Of a stretch of DNA of 7,531 nt, positions 6,015 to 7,531 are shown one piece after another. The DNA lies in the NCBI GenBank assembly GCA_025965395.1, contig JAOPXA010000264.1:1-7531 (forward strand). The letters run 5' to 3'. The DNA comes from Nocardioidaceae bacterium (GTDB taxonomy: Bacteria > Actinomycetota > Actinomycetes > Propionibacteriales > Nocardioidaceae). Position 1 is the first letter of the stretch; every line of letters starts with the position of its first letter. The position numbers and the translations under genes were made by a program. A model generated the notes under the pieces. That model was not told where the DNA came from and did no database searches. It saw only the letters and a program-made list of their open reading frames with translations.

Positions 6015-7193
6015 TCATCTCGCACGGTGATGGCTCAAGGGTGGTGGAAAGCGCAAAAAAGGGCGCAATGCGTGCATGGAGTCCAACAAGTTGTAGGTCC
6101 GTTCGACTCCGTGCGGCTTGTGTCTGCCCGTGAGCACGGCATCCTGCAGGAACGCCATCTCAGTCGCCAGGCGTTGGTACGACTTCACCACCTTCGCGGC
6201 ACGCTTGCCATGGTGTTGCCGGGCGTAGACGCGGGCCGCTTTGCGGTGGTTGAAGCGCGATAAGTACGGCACCTCGTCGGGATGGATCCAACCGCGTTGC
6301 GCGGCGCGTCCAAGTGATTGCTCCAACGTGCGCACCTGGTGCGCCCGGACAACGATCGCGGTGATCGCGAGGCCAAAGAACACCGCGCCGAGTCCGAGGT
6401 AGATGAGCAAGAATCCGGTCGTTCCGCCATAGCTCAGCGACCCGTTCCAAGAACCGTGCAGGGCGATGCTGACCGCCAGGCCGAGCGCGCCGATCGCCAG
6501 CTTGCTCCACTTGGTCTTGCGCGCCACGGCTAAGCCGAGCGCGATCCCGAACGCCGAGGTGAACAAGGGGTGCGCGAAGGGGCTAAAGATCCCGCGGACG
6601 ACAAAGGTCGCAGTCGCTCCCTCAGCACCAGCAATCTTGATGTCAGGCGTGCCCAGATACGACGCTGCGTAGTAACCGATGTTCTCGACGAACGCGAAGC
6701 CGATGCCGACAATCCCGGCGTAGACGAGGCCGTCGATCACGCCATCGATCACATGGCGCATGCGCGAGAACGTAAGCAGCAGCAAGGCGCACTTGGCGGG
6801 CTCTTCGGTGATCGGGGCGATCCACGTCGCCATGTGCTCGTCGCTGAGGTCGAAGATGTGCTGTATGAGAATCTGGGCGGTCAAGGCCAGCGCGACAGCG
6901 ACGACTCCACCCCATACGAAGGCCCCCAGCTTGTAGCGCAGCGGCTCAGGCTCATACCGGTCGAGCCACCAGTAAGCCGCCCAGAGGAAGGGCAGCGGTA
7001 TGAACGCGAACAAGAACGAAAGACCTGCCCCGGCCGCATTGCCCGCGCTCGCGGAGATGGCCACCGCGCCGATGACACCGACGACAGCCGTGACCGCGAT
7101 GACGATCTTGAGCAGTGTTCGACCGCGTTGCTGAGGCTTGTCCTTGTGCACGGGAAGCTTGGCCGGCAAGACCAGCGGCACGGAGGTACTCAT
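6015..7193 (-). CDS. PrsW-family intramembrane metalloprotease
   Basis: A 392-residue polytopic membrane protein. The catalytic-type motifs of the PrsW/CAAX-like group are present in order: EEPAK (130-134, ExxxK-like with paired Glu), FAFVEN (166-171), a histidine in RGIFSPFAHPLF (His208), and HGSWN (His246). About eight hydrophobic segments are seen, near 28-49, 57-76, 88-112, 123-142, 150-178, 203-224, 230-247 and 258-283. WWLDRYEPEP (75-84) is common in actinobacterial members. Family members cut membrane-bound substrates; Bacillus PrsW cleaves the anti-sigma factor RsiW. No anti-sigma factor is in the window, so the substrate is unknown. The last 110 residues are soluble, basic and His/Arg-rich, longer than the minimal PrsW core. 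The start ATG has only a poor Shine-Dalgarno but lies 7 nt after TAGGCT, which suits a leaderless mRNA. Family is firm; substrate is open. Confidence 0.88.
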   Translation of the reverse strand: MSTSVPLVLPAKLPVHKDKPQQRGRTLLKIVIAVTAVVGVIGAVAISASAGNAAGAGLSFLFAFIPLPFLWAAYWWLDRYEPEPLRYKLGAFVWGGVVAVALALTAQILIQHIFDLSDEHMATWIAPITEEPAKCALLLLTFSRMRHVIDGVIDGLVYAGIVGIGFAFVENIGYYAASYLGTPDIKIAGAEGATATFVVRGIFSPFAHPLFTSAFGIALGLAVARKTKWSKLAIGALGLAVSIALHGSWNGSLSYGGTTGFLLIYLGLGAVFFGLAITAIVVRAHQVRTLEQSLGRAAQRGWIHPDEVPYLSRFNHRKAARVYARQHHGKRAAKVVKSYQRLATEMAFLQDAVLTGRHKPHGVERTYNLLDSMHALRPFLRFPPPLSHHRAR

Positions 7194-7200
7194 CTCGACC

Positions 7201-7206
7201 AGCCTA
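7201..7206 (-). promoter_or_regulatory. Likely -10 box (TAGGCT) of prsW, leaderless mRNA
   Basis: TAGGCT ends 7 nt before the prsW ATG, so transcription would begin at or next to the A of the start codon. This agrees with the lack of a good Shine-Dalgarno. No clear -35 box is seen; the region where it should be is the edge of the 22-bp repeat array. Confidence 0.45.
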
Positions 7207-7212
7207 GTCCCC

Positions 7213-7278
7213 CGCGACGAGAGACTATTTCACCGCCGACGAGCGAGTTTGGCACCGCCCGCGAGAGACTTTTGCACC
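7213..7278. repeat. Three tandem degenerate 22-bp units between prsW and tRNA-Arg
   Basis: Units 7213-7234, 7235-7256 and 7257-7278 are each exactly 22 bp and each ends in CACC. The clearest shared core is in unit 3, GAGAGACTTTTGCACC. By eye the units share 15, 16 and 17 of 22 positions pairwise. 22 bp is about two turns of DNA, so a protein bound to each unit would lie on the same face. The array fills the space between two divergent TAGGCT promoters. It may be a binding array or a copy of a dispersed intergenic repeat. A looser fourth unit ending in CACC at 7295 is possible but not claimed. Confidence 0.55.
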
Positions 7279-7314
7279 TCGGAGCGGTTGCCACCGGGTC
7301 CCGCGCCATTCCGC

Positions 7315-7320
7315 TAGGCT
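7315..7320 (+). promoter_or_regulatory. Possible -10 box (TAGGCT) of tRNA-Arg
   Basis: TAGGCT lies 10 nt before the first tRNA base, leaving a very short leader. TTGCCA at 7288-7293 resembles a -35 box but the 21-bp spacing is too long, so the -35 is uncertain. Confidence 0.4.
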
Positions 7321-7330
7321 TTTCGGGTTG

Positions 7331-7404
7331 GCGCCCGTAGCTCAGATGGATAGAGCAAGAGCCTTCTAATCTCTAGGTCGCAGGTTCGAATCCTGCCGGG
7401 CGCG
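7331..7404 (+). tRNA. tRNA-Arg, anticodon UCU
   Basis: A full cloverleaf can be drawn. The acceptor GCGCCCG (7331-7337) pairs with CGGGCGC (7397-7403), with discriminator G7404. The D stem is GCTC/GAGC (7340-7343, 7353-7356) around AGATGGATA. The anticodon arm is AGAGC/TCTCT (7358-7362, 7370-7374) with loop CTTCTAA and anticodon TCT at 7365-7367. The T arm is GCAGG-TTCGAAT-CCTGC (7380-7396). The top anticodon-stem pair is C·U, which I recall also in other actinobacterial tRNA-Arg(UCU). CCA is not encoded. It reads the AGA and AGG codons, rare in such a GC-rich genome. There is no T-run hairpin after it; the next gene, on the other strand, ends 17 bp downstream. Confidence 0.95.
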
Positions 7405-7421
7405 CTTGGCGGGACCCAGAC

Positions 7422-7531
7422 CTACGGGTTGACGCCCGTGCGCGTGTCGTTGACGAACCGCGTCTTGCGGAACTTCCAACCGTCGGACGTGCGCACGTAC
7501 TCATCGAAGTAGCGGCCGTAGACAACGATCG
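7422..7531 (-). CDS. SnoaL/NTF2-like family protein, C-terminal fragment
   Basis: This short partial gene runs off the right edge. On the minus strand an open frame covers 35 residues before TAG at 7424-7422: YGRYFDEYVRTSDGWKF (from the fourth residue), then RKTRFVNDTRTGVNP. The order Tyr-x-Arg-Tyr-x-Asp-x-x-Val-Arg-Thr-x-Asp-Gly-Trp-x-Phe is the familiar last beta strands of SnoaL-like (NTF2 superfamily) proteins, a cone-shaped fold used by polyketide cyclases, dehydratases and many proteins of unknown role. The fragment holds none of the usual active-site residues, so no function is given. It converges on tRNA-Arg with a gap of 17 bp. An imperfect hairpin (ACGGG/CCCGT, 7424-7439) covers its last codons. 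Confidence 0.75.
   Translation of the reverse strand, partial: IVVYGRYFDEYVRTSDGWKFRKTRFVNDTRTGVNP

Noticed and set aside
6050..6062. T6 run (CCCTTTTTTG on the minus strand) near the prsW 3' end as a frameshift site
   Set aside because: The codons CCT TTT TTG do not give the standard slippery heptamer in frame, there is no clear downstream structure, and a shift would change only the last few residues.
6570..7340. Plus-strand open frame opposite prsW, running into the tRNA
   Set aside because: It is opposite a gene with clear PrsW motifs, is rich in Arg, Asp and Glu as expected from antisense reading of membrane codons, and runs into the tRNA gene.
7424..7439. Hairpin ACGGG-TTGACG-CCCGT as terminator for tRNA-Arg
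   Set aside because: The stem is only 5 bp, there is no T-run on either side, and it lies in the last codons of the SnoaL-like gene.

Overview
The window comes from a GC-rich actinobacterium. The support is the codon use, the close packing of genes, weak or missing ribosome-binding sites next to TAGGCT-type -10 boxes, and the order ssb–ettA, which as I recall matches Mycobacterium tuberculosis Rv2478c–Rv2477c. The gene set fits Propionibacteriales (Nocardioides/Aeromicrobium-like) best, but the genus is a guess.

Layout. At the left edge is the 3' end of a plus-strand MarR-type regulator (3-275). It converges on a minus-strand block with one base between the stop codons. In transcription order, right to left, this block holds a PrsW-type intramembrane protease (7193-6015), two dynamin-like or YfjP-like membrane GTPases joined by an ATGA overlap (5927-4200 and 4203-2557), a second-type single-stranded DNA-binding protein without the usual acidic tip (2433-1984), and the ABC-F ribosome factor EttA (1959-277). 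To the right are a plus-strand tRNA-Arg(UCU) (7331-7404) and the 3' end of a minus-strand SnoaL/NTF2-like gene that runs off the window (7531-7422).

How the genes may work together. The GTPase pair looks like the bacterial dynamin-like pairs in Actinobacteria (Streptomyces DynA/DynB is the studied example), which act at the division membrane. The SSB and EttA downstream deal with single-stranded DNA and with translation under low energy. No single pathway joins them; a shared growth-state or cell-cycle regulation is an inference. The main cassette is probably conserved in Actinobacteria, so it is not a new system as a whole.

The least explained sequence is in the gaps. The 123-bp gap before ssb carries two DnaA-box-like 9-mers and, closer to the gene, an 8-bp inverted repeat in the leader. 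The gap between prsW and the tRNA carries three tandem, degenerate 22-bp units between two divergent TAGGCT promoters. No mobile element, CRISPR array, riboswitch or convincing intrinsic terminator was seen.
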